50,696 nucleotides of DNA from Lichtheimia corymbifera B2541 (lineage: Eukaryota > Mucoromycota > Mucoromycetes > Mucorales > Lichtheimiaceae). Shown piece after piece: positions 11,141 through 22,670 of this stretch; positions within the stretch are counted from its first letter, which is position 1, and every line of letters begins with the position of its first letter. A program made the translations under genes and the position numbers. The notes under the pieces were generated by a model. It did not search any database and was not told the origin of the DNA. It saw only the letters and a program-made list of their open reading frames with translations. Where the stretch lies: positions 1 to 50,696 of the forward strand of contig JNEU01001038.1 in NCBI GenBank assembly GCA_000697475.1, in the 5' to 3' direction.

Positions 11141-13455
11141 GATGGATACTCCGTAACAGACGTGGATTTTACTTGGTGTTTGAATCAATGCGTTTTTATC
11201 AGTATGTAATAAGAAGGAAAGATTTGGGTGCAGATTTTGGACTCAAGTCGCAAAATGGCTGACGCTTTATACTACAACGACCACGACAGCAATCATTAGC
11301 AGCTAGTAGGAGCTCTAAAGGGTCTTTTTACCCCTCAATCACCATTTATAGATTCTGCTTGAAAAGATCTGCAAGGTAACAGGTACCCTGAAGAAGTTTA
11401 CTTTTGACACATCCTTGAATCCATTGTAGCAAGTTGATCTCGAATATTCGCGCTTTTGTTTATGGCGAGTATCCAACTACCACTATAATTGCTTATGCGA
11501 TGAACATTTGCATTAGATAAATGCTCGGCTCTTGTATGAAGCCATCCTCAAAAAGGGTAAATACTACCATGATACCGGATTGGGATATTAATGAGACGTG
11601 CAAGGTGGTGGAAACAAATAGATAACTCCTTGGTGACCGTGGCTTCGTCAATTTATTGGCAGCTACATGTACGCAGTAGTTCAATTTAAGAAGGCTGAGG
11701 ATAGATCGAGAGTGATGAATGCAAATAGCTACTAGCGGAGGATTCATTCTTGAGGTAAATGATGTGTTGATATGGGAAAGGGATGTACGAGAATAAAAAA
11801 AATTGGATCCTCGTGAGCTTGCATCCAGGTATACGGGTTCGCATCAATTGCTATAAATGCGTGGAAACCGTCAATGCATGAATGTGATGCTTATCTCAAT
11901 TTGGGGTTTACAGTGTAATTGTCCCACTGATTCGTATTGATGATGCAAAAATAGAAAACAAACACTGCAGATCATCACAGGGTCGTATGGCGTGTTTCAT
12001 CAACTTGGCTCTTTTTCCCCACAACCCAGGTCATTCATTTCTATGCAACTGTCAGCGGTTTATTTTTCAATCCCTTTATCCTACTATGAATACTTCCATT
12101 TGTGACATGGATCCGATTCTATCATCATACGCATACATGATATCTTATCCAAGCCAAGCCATCGATTCATTTAGCAGTCGACCGTTATGAACAAGGGATG
12201 CATGTAATTCTTATCCTTTGGCCTGACAGCAAACTAAAGATGGAATCTATTTTATTGTGCATTCGACGATGGATATGGAGACGCTAAATCAATGCAGGGG
12301 ATGAAAGAAGGGAAGCCATTTAGGCAAGGCAGATTATCCATACAGCATCATTGTTGGGTTTCCATGGTGGTGGACCTGCCATTTCGTGTACTTTCAATAG
12401 GGATGCTTTCCAGTACCAGCTCTTGTAGCTGTCTCTTCAATTGAACCCCTTCTGTGCGTCAAACGAGCTGTTACCGGAGATGATGTCGTCGGAATGACGA
12501 GCTGCAGATCGAATTGCTCATCCAAGAGCGCCCCTCACAGTCGCTTGCATCTTCTTTTACCTTGATGCATTATCTTCATTACTGAATGAACCATTTTTTG
12601 GGAACCTTTTTGTAGGTGCATGATACAACAATGAGCGTCTTGAATGTGAATAAGAGGAACGATTAGTTTCACACACACATATTTTACTCTTCCGATCCGA
12701 CGTGTGAAAAAGAGCCGGAACATTCGGGATCGCCGGCCGCTAAAGCTGCTTACGTTGATTCATGTGAAGCCAATGTGAGATTGACTGAGTCTATCAAGCA
12801 AACAACGGAGCGAATGTATTTGATGAAGCCTTTCTTTGAATTAAATGATATGTCACAACGTATGATGAAAACCGTATTTACTGCATTATCAACAACATCC
12901 ATTAGAGTGTGCTTACTCTTATCTCATTTCTGCTGTTGTAATCTTTATCGGGAAAAGCGGTCTGCGGGCAGTAAAATGGGCACGAAAACACCCGCGTTTT
13001 TCCCAACTCTTTCGTGAGTCTCCCAGTGTGGCCTTCAGGGGTACGCGATGTCAGCTTCAGAGATTGGCTGGGAAACAGTGTAGCTAGCTAATGATATCGT
13101 GGGAAAAAATGATCCAAGTAGTTATGATTATAAGTGATGTTTAAAAGGAACAAGAAGAAGAAGAAGTAAATGTATGATATAAAAGGGGAGGAGGGGATGT
13201 GGCATTCCTTGGGGGCCAATGTTGTGTGGAGTGAGCGTGCGATTCAGGGTTGTTCAGCATGTCGGCCATGCTCGGCACATGTGATGATGAAAAATTTTGC
13301 TGCTTTTTTCCCACATTTTCCCGTTGGACAAAGTCAGTAACGACATCATCTCTTTCATTCACATTACATAAAGGTATTCTCCTGCCGTTTTAGTGGTTGC
13401 TTTTTCCCCCTTTCTTCTCATCGTTCTCTCATTTCATACTCCAGTCATCTCCATC
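11141..13455. other. 2.3-kb gene-poor stretch
   Basis: No family recognised on either strand. Short frames only; the one with coding-like character is listed separately at about 12460-12902 minus. The last 300 bp upstream of the succinyl-CoA ligase start contain an AT-rich TATAAAAG-like sequence near 13178 and a pyrimidine-rich tract (13390-13455) typical of fungal leaders. Confidence 0.5.
12460..12902 (-). CDS. Possible small spliced gene or decayed gene, unrecognised
   Basis: Minus-strand frame from ATG 12902 gives about 49 plausible residues beginning MDVVDNAVNTVF and ending LASHEST, where a donor GTAAGC occurs. A 107-nt intron to CATTCAAG would continue in frame to RSLLYHAPTKRFPKN, ending near NASR; another coding-like frame follows (LLDEQFDLQLVIP). 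No single clean model joins all parts, so it may be a pseudogene or chance. Function unknown. Confidence 0.25.
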
Positions 13456-15178
13456 ATGTTCAAATCCTTCCGTGCTGCATCTGCTCTCGCCACTCGTGCC
13501 TCCATGGTAAAGAAATAGAGACACTCGATTGTCAATGACTCAGCATCACAGTACTCAAAAAGGAATGTCACTATGCTTCTTGTAGGCCGCTCGTGCACCT
13601 GCCCAACAGCAACAAAAGCGTTTCCTCAACATCCACGAATACATGTCTGTCGACCTTATGCGCAAGTACGGTATCAATGCACCCCGCGGTCAAGTTGCCA
13701 AGACTCCTGAAGAAGCCTATGAGATCGCTAAGCGTCTTGGTAATGACATAAGATATTACGTAGTCATCGAATATGCAGGTACTGACATTGGATTATGCAT
13801 GAAGGTTCCGATGACTTGGTGATCAAGGCTCAAGTGCTTGCTGGTGGTCGTGGCAAGGGTACTTTCAGCAACGGCTACAAGGGCGGTGTCAAGACCTTCT
13901 CCACGTAAGTTTCATGTTATATAGAGGATGGATCGATTGATTACCCTTTACTAATAATGAATATTATAGTCCTGAAGAAGCAAAGGCTCTTGCCGATAAG
14001 ATGCTCGGCCAAAAGTTGATCACCAAGCAAACTGGTGCTGCTGGCAAGCCCTGTAACGCCGTCTACATTTGTGAACGCAAGTATGCTCGTAACGAATACT
14101 ACTTTGCCATCTTGATGGACCGTAAGGCTGCTGGTCCTGTTGTTGTTGCTTCTTCCGAAGGTGGTGTGGATATTGAAACTGTGGCCAAGGAGAACCCTGA
14201 TGCTATTGTTACCATGCCTGTTGATATCAAGACTGGTCTCACCAAGGAGCAGGCCACTGAGCTCGCAACTCGCGTTGGCTTCAGCCCTGTTGCCATTGAT
14301 AAGGCTGCCGACACTTTTATGAACTTGTACAAGCTGTTTATCGAGAAGGATTCGACCCAAGTAGAGATCAACCCTCTTGTCGAAGACGCTGATCATCAAG
14401 GTAAGTGTTTGCGGATCGTATAATGTAATTAAGGGACGATGAATTACTGATATGATCATTTCTAGTTTTGTGCATGGATGCCAAGCTCAACTTTGACGAT
14501 AACGCCGACTTTAGACAAAAGGATGTCTTCGAGCTTCGTGATTTCTCCCAAGAAGATTCTCGTGAGACCGCTGCTGCCAAGTACCACCTTAACTACATTG
14601 GCTTGGATGGCCAAATCGGCTGCTTGGGTAAGTGATGAGAGGCTTAATGTGAAATGGTACTAGTGCTAATCCCTTGTTGGTGTACACTTTTCAGTCAACG
14701 GTGCTGGTCTTGCTATGGCTACCATGGACATCATTCAATTGCACGGTGGTAAGCCTGCCAACTTTTTGGATGTTGGCGGTGCCGCTACCCCTGAAGCCGT
14801 CAAGGCCGCTTTCGAGATCATCACTTCCGATCCCCAAGTCACCTCTGCTTTCGTCAACATCTTTGGTGGTATCATGCGTTGCGACATTATTGCACAGGGT
14901 ATTATTGCCGCTGCCAAGGATCTTGACTTGAAGATTCCTCTCGTTGTTCGTTTGCAAGGTACCAAGGTTGAGGAAGCTAAGAAGTTGGTATGTATCATAT
15001 AAGGGTGTTTTGGAGAGAAAACCAATCCTCACTGTGATATAATGCGTATTAGATTGCCGAATCTGGTCTCAAGATCTACGCCAACGATGACTTGGATATT
15101 GCTGCCCAAAAGGTTGTCAAGTTCTCTGATATCGTCAAGACCGCCAGAGATGCCGACATCCCTATCACCTTCAACTAA
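13456..15178 (+). CDS. LSC2: Succinyl-CoA ligase beta subunit, mitochondrial
   Basis: TCA-cycle enzyme making succinate and ATP or GTP from succinyl-CoA, as a dimer with the alpha subunit in the mitochondrial matrix. Seven exons: 13456-13506, 13586-13739, 13805-13904, 13970-14400, 14466-14627, 14695-14987, 15053-15178; 438 aa, the normal length. N-terminal Arg/Ala/Ser-rich presequence ([15 protein letters not shown]), then [18 protein letters not shown]-grasp glycine-rich [10 protein letters not shown] and [18 protein letters not shown] metal-binding region; ligase domain with [23 protein letters not shown] and [16 protein letters not shown]. Nucleotide specificity (ADP versus GDP) is not decided here. 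Confidence 0.96.
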
Positions 15179-17513
15179 ACAACCAACTGCATTTTGCCCT
15201 CCCCCTCTTCCATCACTTAGCTTTCACTCCTCGTTCACTAATCAATCTCACCCCAAACTTCACGTCACAACCCACATCCATTTTTCCTGCATCGATACAA
15301 CTGTTTTTCCACGAATAGAGATGTAAAATTGTACATGATAATGCGAGCATGTTTCTCTGTTCTATATCAACTATGGGTACATTACCATTGGAATACTGTC
15401 ATATGGGTCATTTATTCAAAGGCGGGGATGAGAAATAGGGGGTACAAAGGTAAAGAAAGGGATATCAAGTGAATGGAAAGCTAGAGAGGAGACCGATCGA
15501 AATGATGCTGTATATGTGTTCCCTTTGTAATCACGTCAAGTCGTTTGCTTGGATGTAAAGAAAAGCAAATATGCCTTTCGGTGTCAGCAAGCTTTATCTC
15601 CTCCCACATCTTCTGGCTTTTCAACATGACATTTTTCACGTGATCACTGTTGCTGTGAAGATGGACAATCGCGGGGACCGTCGATCCATTGTCTCCCCTA
15701 TATTTGGACCGCCCGATTCATTGGAACATCATAATAAAACATACAGTTTTTAAATGAATGGAGATGATCAGCATGACTCAGAGAACCTTCTTACCAAGTT
15801 TCAGGTTCGAGATGTGGAATCCCAAGATTATGCATATTAAATGACATTTCATGGATTCCGGCGGGGTACGGAATTTCCGTCCATCATAGTAAACCCCACA
15901 TTATACCTTCCCATTCAAGATTTTCAAATGAAGTGTGGGCTCTTTACTATTCCAAAGTTGATCAGCGTATCCAGGAGCATATTGTGTGAAAATTTCATCT
16001 TTGAGAAAGGGAATCTCGAGTCATGGGCCGTCCAACCTACATATATTCACGTCCGTTCATCGTCGGACGCCCGCATTAAAGTTCTCACAATGAAGCCTGC
16101 AACTTTTATATGAAAGGAGTTGATCAGCATGTCGAAGCCCACTCGGCTGAACAAGTTTCACGGTGGAGGTGGACAATGGCGGGGGTGTGCACTATACACC
16201 CTACTTGCGTTCCGTCCGTCCTGTATTTGGGCCGTCCGATTCATAAGAACATGATAATGAAGCATGCGGCTTTTAAATGAATGGAGTTGATCAGCATGAC
16301 TCAGAGAACCTCCTTACAAAGTTTCATGTTCGAAAGAGGGAATCCCAAGGTTATTCATTCTGCATGGCATTTAAATGAATCCGGCGCTTTCCCAACTTCC
16401 ATCCGTTATAGTCAATCCCACATTATATCCTCCCATTCAAAATCTTTGAATGAAGTATGGGTTCTTTATTAATACAAAGTTGATCTGCATGACCTAGAGC
16501 ACCTTGTGTGAAAGTTTGAGGTCCAAGGAGGGTGATTTCAAGATCATGGATCAATTTACAGTGTGCATGTATTTGCCTGACTGTGCCTGACCAATTTAAT
16601 TTCCACCGCTTCCACTCCGTCCTTCTTCCCTCTTGCTCCCATTCTCAACTGTTGCCCCATTCAACTACAACAATCACCTGCGAACGCTTGTCCTGCTTCA
16701 GCCCACATGTCAATCCTACAACTGTCTTGATTCGAATGCCTTTGACTGAATGGCAACTCCATGGCGTATGCTCCCCACTACTACAACACACGCGTTCCTT
16801 GACACTGCACGTTCTCTTGTACACTCCTCTACCCATGACCAATCGTAACAGCATTCACTCCAGCAATTGCCATTAACAGGGTCTCTACTCCATTGTCTCA
16901 AGTTACTTGCAGCAAGCTATCTTACAGTCTTTATTACGAGAACAGCAGATAGCCATTATATAGAAGCAGCTTTATTTACGTGTAGCAACTTGCTTTAATA
17001 CATATGATTTCTTATGCATATGGGTACTGCTTTGGTGCATGGAGTGGAAGGAATTGGATATATTGATAGTGTTGGATCCCTCGGCCACATAATGTTCAAT
17101 TTGGATGATACCGTATCAGGCTATCAAAGGAAGCAATCTTCACCTGGTTGAGCTGTGATAGGAATGACTAAGCAAGTGATTCACCAACTGCTGGATGGGA
17201 AAAGGAATGGATGGATTTAATGAGAATCCTGGAATGTTGCTTTGGTTACTTGGGACATCGTCAGCAGGAACAATGGATCCTATCACGTGGATACTGCTGA
17301 GGGTGAAGATGGATTGAATGGAATTGACGAAAGGTGTTTACAGCCATGGATGATATTACGATACCCAAATCAATGCGATCGTGGATGAAGGATGTTTACG
17401 ACGGTAACAACCAAGAATACAATGACACAATTACCCCTATGGGATTTTATCGCACTCTACAGAAATAAAACACCAAGTTAATAAGGAACAGTAGCTTCAA
17501 TCGGAGGTAGTTT
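15179..17513. other. 2.3-kb intergenic region with decayed repeats
   Basis: No coding gene supported. 15658-16560 holds the degenerate tandem repeat described separately. The rest (16600-17500) is AT-rich with only short frames. A C-rich segment (16600-16890) has long open frames in several phases but no recognisable protein. Confidence 0.55.
15658..16560. repeat. Degenerate tandem repeat, five core copies
   Basis: A core beginning (A/G)(G/A)AG(T/A)TGATCAGCATGAC and continuing through AGAG(A/C)ACC, then GTTTCA.GTTCGA and GGGAATCCCAAG, recurs near 15757, 15956, 16113, 16280 and 16477. Two larger units, about 15658-16050 and 16165-16560, are clearly homologous over their whole length and 523 bp apart (AATGAATGGAG at 15753 and 16276). 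The copies have diverged by substitutions and small indels and none codes for protein. Confidence 0.75.
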
Positions 17514-19140
17514 TCAAAGGTGATACATACTACGCAAATCATCCATCATCTGCTTGATCCTAGTGGCTCGTCTGCCTTTGACGTCCAGGACCAGTGCATC
17601 AGGTGAGAGGTACACACCGTAGTGTACACGCATTTTGAAATGCCCAATATGCACCTTGTTGCTGTCGGTTGAAGTTGTTGAAGAATAAGGCTGACATTTC
17701 ACCCGTGTCCAGAGAGCTACAACGCATGAATAAGAACAACATCCCATATCCAAGCCTGTATTTCACCTTACCAGGAACACCATCACGGTATACCATGTCT
17801 ATGATATCCTCTAGTATTCCTTGTGACATGGCATTCAAAACCAAGACCTCGGAAGCCGCTATATCAGCCCCACGAAGGCTTTAGTAGAAGATGCACCTAA
17901 ACCGACTTTGCAGGTACATTCATGGGAGGTATATAGCTACATACATCTAAATAAACGTGATATGCATATGAGTATGCGCTTTATCCAATATAAAGATTGG
18001 CTTTACCCCTTTTCCAAGAGCCCAATTTCATACTGGTGTCCACGATAATAATGAAGGTAGGGTAACAACGAAAAGCTAAAAAATGGCCAAAGGTCAGTAA
18101 ATGCATCAGCTCCTCCTTATAAGATCGTTAAAGAATACCTTCGACTCGATGATACGCACGTAGGATTGGGGGTTGGCAATGTAAGCAATCAAAGAAATAT
18201 AAAGAAAGAAGGGCTGTGGGAGCAAAATGGTGGGCGACAACATCCATTTATACGTGATGTATGTGGGCGTGTGAATTCTGTGCTCATAAAAAGGAAAGGG
18301 TGATAACATGTTTCTTGGAAATGGTGGAGAGCTGATAGATTGGTGGAGGGCCTTCTTAATCAGGAGGTTGAAAAGATTGGTCCCTTTAACAAAGAACTTA
18401 GAAGCAGGTGTGATTGATTGTTCATGTTGATGCATCCCCAGGTAGGGGATCATTCACGCTTGTGCATTAAGAGTCATCGACTTCAACTTTTCTGAAACCA
18501 TGTTCGCACAAATATCCTCGTGGTATTTGAGCATATCAAGCGATTTGCGATAGCTGATGGATGGCCAATTAATCATATATCAAGGCTCTCCGGTACATGG
18601 CACTCGTGAGGTGCACTATAATAATCTATCAGCTCACTAGCATTCCCAACATATACATTTTATCATTCTTTCTTTTTACGTACGTGATCCACAAAATACC
18701 CACGCCATGCCATAAATATGTTGTCGGTTATATCAATTTTTGGTTGCCGAGGATCATTAAAGCTCAAGTTGATGTGGTGATGGATGGTCTTGTTTTATGA
18801 GCGACGCATGCGCTGATATTCATAACGATATTTAGCGTCTCATTGTCACTCCTCCCGCTTTCATTGTCATTGAGATATTTACTCTTTTATTTAACAAGGT
18901 AAACCTAATCGTGCCGCTTGATGAAGCACAAATCCATGGTCCTTTTATGTAACTACCTCCCGATATGCATATGCAAAGTTGGATTGGATGGCACACCACA
19001 GCCTGCATGGAGATTTTACATATAACCCTGGTGGTGGTGGACATCTGGCGCATTTAGAGAAGTGGTGCGATCCGTCATTGGGCCTTGTCAGCCCAAGAAT
19101 AAAGTGTGTATCTACATCATAGATAATAGACAAAAGGCGA
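17514..19140 (-). CDS. Probable multi-exon gene, unrecognised
   Basis: Several minus-strand blocks read like one protein and are bounded by plausible splice sites. From the 5' side: a block near 19130-18948 (IIYDVDTHFILGLTRPN, KCARCPPPPGLYVK); near 18770-18684 (FNDPRQPKIDITDNIFMAWR, then GYFVDH); near 18560-18465 (YRKSLDMLKYHEDICANMVS); near 18055-18000 (LLPYLHYYRGHQYEIGLLEK); 17880-17773 (LRGADIAASEVLVLNAMSQG, YRDGVPG); and the last exon 17716-17514 (ALWTRVKCQ, HYGVYLSPDALVLDVKGRR), ending SMYHL-stop. The 18460-18110 part is uncertain, and I could not keep one phase through the exon ending IIESK near 18141. I do not recognise the family. Confidence 0.42.
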
Positions 19141-19453
19141 TCGTCCCGGTTGAGAGGATATTGCTATACTTCCTTTGATACCCATTTCATCTTTAGCTGT
19201 ATGTGTATCATCTTCTTCTTTGGCATCTCTTCCACGTCACATATGTACCATTGTTCTTGTTGCTAGAAAAGAAACCTACATTTGACATGATCCACGTGAT
19301 CGCCATTATCGTTGTGGTGGCAACCATAATTTTCCTGGGGTTGCCGCTACGACACGTCCACATGATTTGATTGGTTCACATCATCTTCACCCAAATTAAG
19401 CTTTGCGGCAAAAGAGGTGTATCTGTGGGTTTGTTCTTTCCAACTCTAAGGTT
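19141..19453. promoter_or_regulatory. Region between the unrecognised minus gene and the CCDC47 homologue
   Basis: About 313 bp separating two divergent genes. No recognisable RNA gene or conserved box; an additional 5' exon of the minus gene may lie here. Shared promoter function is inferred from the layout only. Confidence 0.3.
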
Positions 19454-21052
19454 ATGGCTCAACGGTTCACTGGTACACTTTTATCACTGGCAGCTTTCGC
19501 TTGCTACTCGGTCATGGCTCAAGATGGTATTTATTAAATGCAAGCATAACGTAAAGTGAATGGGGTTACTAAAAAGTAGGCATTGTACGCGTCTAGATGC
19601 GCCAGAAACCACTGCTCCACCATCACAAGAAGCACCTGTTCCTGTCGTTAAACGTAAGTTGACATTAAGTACAGATATGGCAAGGATGCTAATGCTGGGA
19701 TATATGTGATAGCATGGACATTGGAGGACTTTAGAGTGGATATGGTACTTGCCGCCAGCTTGGTTATGTTTGTCATTGTTCTCTATGCTGGATCACAAAT
19801 GAATACGAGCAAAGCCAAAGAATGGTAAGAATGGGGAAACAATGATGTACTCACGTTCATTGTGTATTGATCCGACTCGATAATAATAGGATTGGTCACC
19901 ATGTTGAATATTTGCAGAGCCAATTTGCATTGGTGGGAGACAAGGCTGATAAGACTGTACTCGTCAAGGATGGACCTTCTGATTATCTTTTATATGTCTC
20001 TGGCAGACGTAATGTGCAATATGGTCACTGGTGGATCAAGGTAATTGATGCATATTCAATTGGGTAGAAATGGCGCTCATTATTATATATATAGCTCAAG
20101 CCCAGAAGCGATATTGTGTCATATGTCATCAACGTTGTGTGGACCTTGATTGGATTCGGCGTGTGGGAAACCGATAGAGTTGTAAGTTGTCATGCATGAT
20201 CAAGGAGATGATGTTCCAATATTGATGATCTATATTCCATCTAGGAAGTGAATATGACATTGGACAAAGAAATCAATGGACGTTATGTGCTTGCCGTCTT
20301 GCCTAGCAACAAGGCCAAGGAGATCCGCGATTCTCGCTTTGACTTGGTATGGATATTGATTGCATTATGGTATCACTTGATGAATGACACTGACGCCATC
20401 TTTTCTTGCAGAAAACATTCACCAAGCTTGCCGATGCTCCCAAGCTCTCCAGCAAATACAGCGTCTACTCCGAATCCCAAAAGCTTACTGAAGCCGTCAT
20501 GAACAGCCGTGTTTGCGAACTTATCAACAATGCTCCTGATTTCCAATCTCTTATCATTTCCAGCATGCCTGATTACGAGCCTGAAAGGTAAAACACAAAA
20601 AGAGTGTCATGCCATTCGGGATGATGGCTTAATTACTCTTCTACATAGATACAAGGGTGATGGTGACCTTCGCTTTGAATTATCATTCAACATTTCGAAT
20701 CAAAAGGAGATGGTACAACTTGCATGTGAGCTCCCCGATGTATTGGGTGGATTGACTATGACCCCTGAGGTAGGATCATCATTTGTTCTTTCATATAGCT
20801 CTTTTATTGACCAAGACACTATACTAGATCAAGAACCGCTTGCGTAAGAACCGTGAAGAGATGGAAAAGAAGGAAGCCAAGCGCAGTGCTGAAGAACGTG
20901 CGGAGGAATTGGCCAAGAAGAAGGCTGATGCTAAAAAGGCTGAAGCTGAGCGTATCAAGAACATGAGTGTAGCCGAGCAACGCAAGTACGATGAAAAGGA
21001 ACGTGCACGTGAGCTTAAGAAGATGCAAAAGAAGAGAACCAAGCGCATGTAG
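19454..21052 (+). CDS. CCDC47: CCDC47 homologue (ER membrane protein, PAT complex component)
   Basis: In animals CCDC47 works with Asterix in the PAT complex that chaperones nascent multi-pass proteins at the ER translocon. Nine exons: 19454-19526, 19597-19653, 19713-19824, 19890-20040, 20095-20181, 20245-20346, 20412-20587, 20649-20769, 20828-21052; 367 aa. Features in order: signal peptide (MAQRFTGTLLSLAAFACYSV), short Pro/Glu-rich lumenal part, one membrane segment (MVLAASLVMFVIVLYAGSQM), the DUF1682 domain including DYLLYVSGRRNVQYGHWWIK and GRYVLAVLPSNKAKEIR, and a highly charged C-terminal coiled coil ending KKRTKRM, as in the family. The start gives a perfect signal peptide. Convergent with CBP4; the stops are only 58 bp apart, so transcripts probably overlap. 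Confidence 0.9.
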
Positions 21053-21110
21053 AAAAAGTTTTTTATATACGTATAATACAATTCGAGTTATCCATCAATA
21101 CATGATACGA

Positions 21111-21425
21111 CTATGCTTTGGGTGTTGAATCAGGTGTTTGCCAAGCAGGCTTATCAGACTCTGCTGCTTCCTTGAGATAATCCATAATAGCTTGTTGTCT
21201 CTCGTTGCTGGTACGTTGACGTTCCTTGGCTTCACGTTGGAGATTTTCAGGAAGACGCTGTCAATGGAAGACGTTTTTAGTTTCCCCAATCTTTCACATG
21301 TGTTCGTTTCCAAGTCCATTTACGTTGATCATATCTTGTTCTGTAGGAACGGTTGTCTTCATTAAGACATAGCCACAGCCAATGATGCCACCACTCCACA
21401 CGATTGCCTTGATGACCTTGTCCAT
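21111..21425 (-). CDS. CBP4: CBP4-like ubiquinol-cytochrome c reductase assembly factor
   Basis: Small inner mitochondrial membrane protein needed for cytochrome b/complex III assembly in yeast. Two exons, 21425-21324 and 21257-21111; 82 aa. An N-terminal membrane helix (AIVWSGGIIGCGYVLMK) is followed by the family-typical TTVPTEQDMIN and RLPENLQREAKERQRTSNER, a basic, Glu-rich helix facing the intermembrane space. Length fits the family. ATG 21425 was chosen because the upstream frame has no family similarity. Very short family, so identification rests on the helix plus T-x-PT-E-x(n)-LP-x-L pattern. Confidence 0.72.
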
Positions 21426-22670
21426 GGTATAAGTTTGACGAGAAAGGGAAAAACAAAAATCGGTTGTTTTTACGGCCCCCGCTTTACCCAAATGGCATCA
21501 AGTTGTCATTGCTGCATGATGCATTATTGCTGTAACATCCATACGATCGAGATAAGCCCTATTCTATAATTCATAATAGAGGTTGAATGTATATTTCCAA
21601 TAAAGATTGCATTATAAAACATCGCGTCCGATTGACATGGCACATGTGATGGTATCTTGGATACGCCTACTTCCGTCGTCACTGGACACATATTGTAGCA
21701 CATACACCGTGTAGATAGTAGTAGAACATGTGGGGTCAATATAGCACAGTAAATTGTGAGCTAATGACGCGGCAAGGGCTCGGGTCACTTCAGCCGATAC
21801 CATGGTGCAATGAAGAAAGGCAAGAGTTGGCATGGCAACTGATCCAGTAAAGTGTTACAGATGGTATATATGCATGCCTCCCATATTCGACAATGACGTT
21901 ATTCTCAATTTTCTAATGCTGCAGAATGATCTATTGTGCCACATATATAATATACACATAGACTAGTGGACTACATATATTGCATGTTATGTGGATGATT
22001 AGCAGAGAGATATAGTAGATGAAGCAAAAAGGGAGTGTGTGGCTATAGGAACGTGTAAAAGGACTCGGTGATATATACAAGAAATGAAGAAATCAATGCA
22101 TGAAGCAAGATGAAACAAATCAGAATCAGATGAATGAAGGGGGGCTTTTACCCCGTGTCTTTTAAGCCATCCTCATCATATCAATGACTAAGTTGAATGG
22201 GGCTTTAAATTGATTGGGAGCTGAGCAGTAAAAGGGCGTGGGTACAAAGACAATCGTCATCGTTTTATATTGGAATTACTACTGCTTACTACAGAAATGT
22301 CAAATGGGCAGAATATTGTTCTAGTAAAAAGTGAGATTGTTTGGTTGTAATGTTTGGAAAGTGTGTCGGAAGCGGATGCCGGGGTGAGCACACAAAAGTA
22401 AAGCATGCTGTACCTTTTGTGGTTAGGCGAGGTGCTCACCTTTCATTTCACTTTTGGCTGCCCGCCAAAAAAAAAGAGGTGAGGTACAGGGCAATGAAAA
22501 AAGAATAGGGCACGCCACGCGGAACAGGCTTTACATTTCTTTCTTGTTCAACCTATTTTATTTCTTTGAGGATACAACAGCTCTTCTCTCTTTCTCTTTT
22601 CTTTCTTGTGTGTATCATACCTGAGTTGTAGCTACTTTCTTTTCGTTTCCTTGCATCTTGGGGCAGTCTT
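21426..22670. other. 1.2-kb intergenic region upstream of the histidine kinase
   Basis: No gene supported. Pyrimidine-rich leader-like sequence at about 22560-22660 just before the kinase start. Remainder is AT-rich with repeated short ATG/TAT motifs and no RNA gene that I can identify. Confidence 0.5.

Noticed and set aside
16532..16901. Open frames in both strands of the C-rich stretch at 16.6-16.9 kb
   Set aside because: Both strands are open and neither shows motifs or convincing splice sites; most likely chance in a compositionally biased segment.
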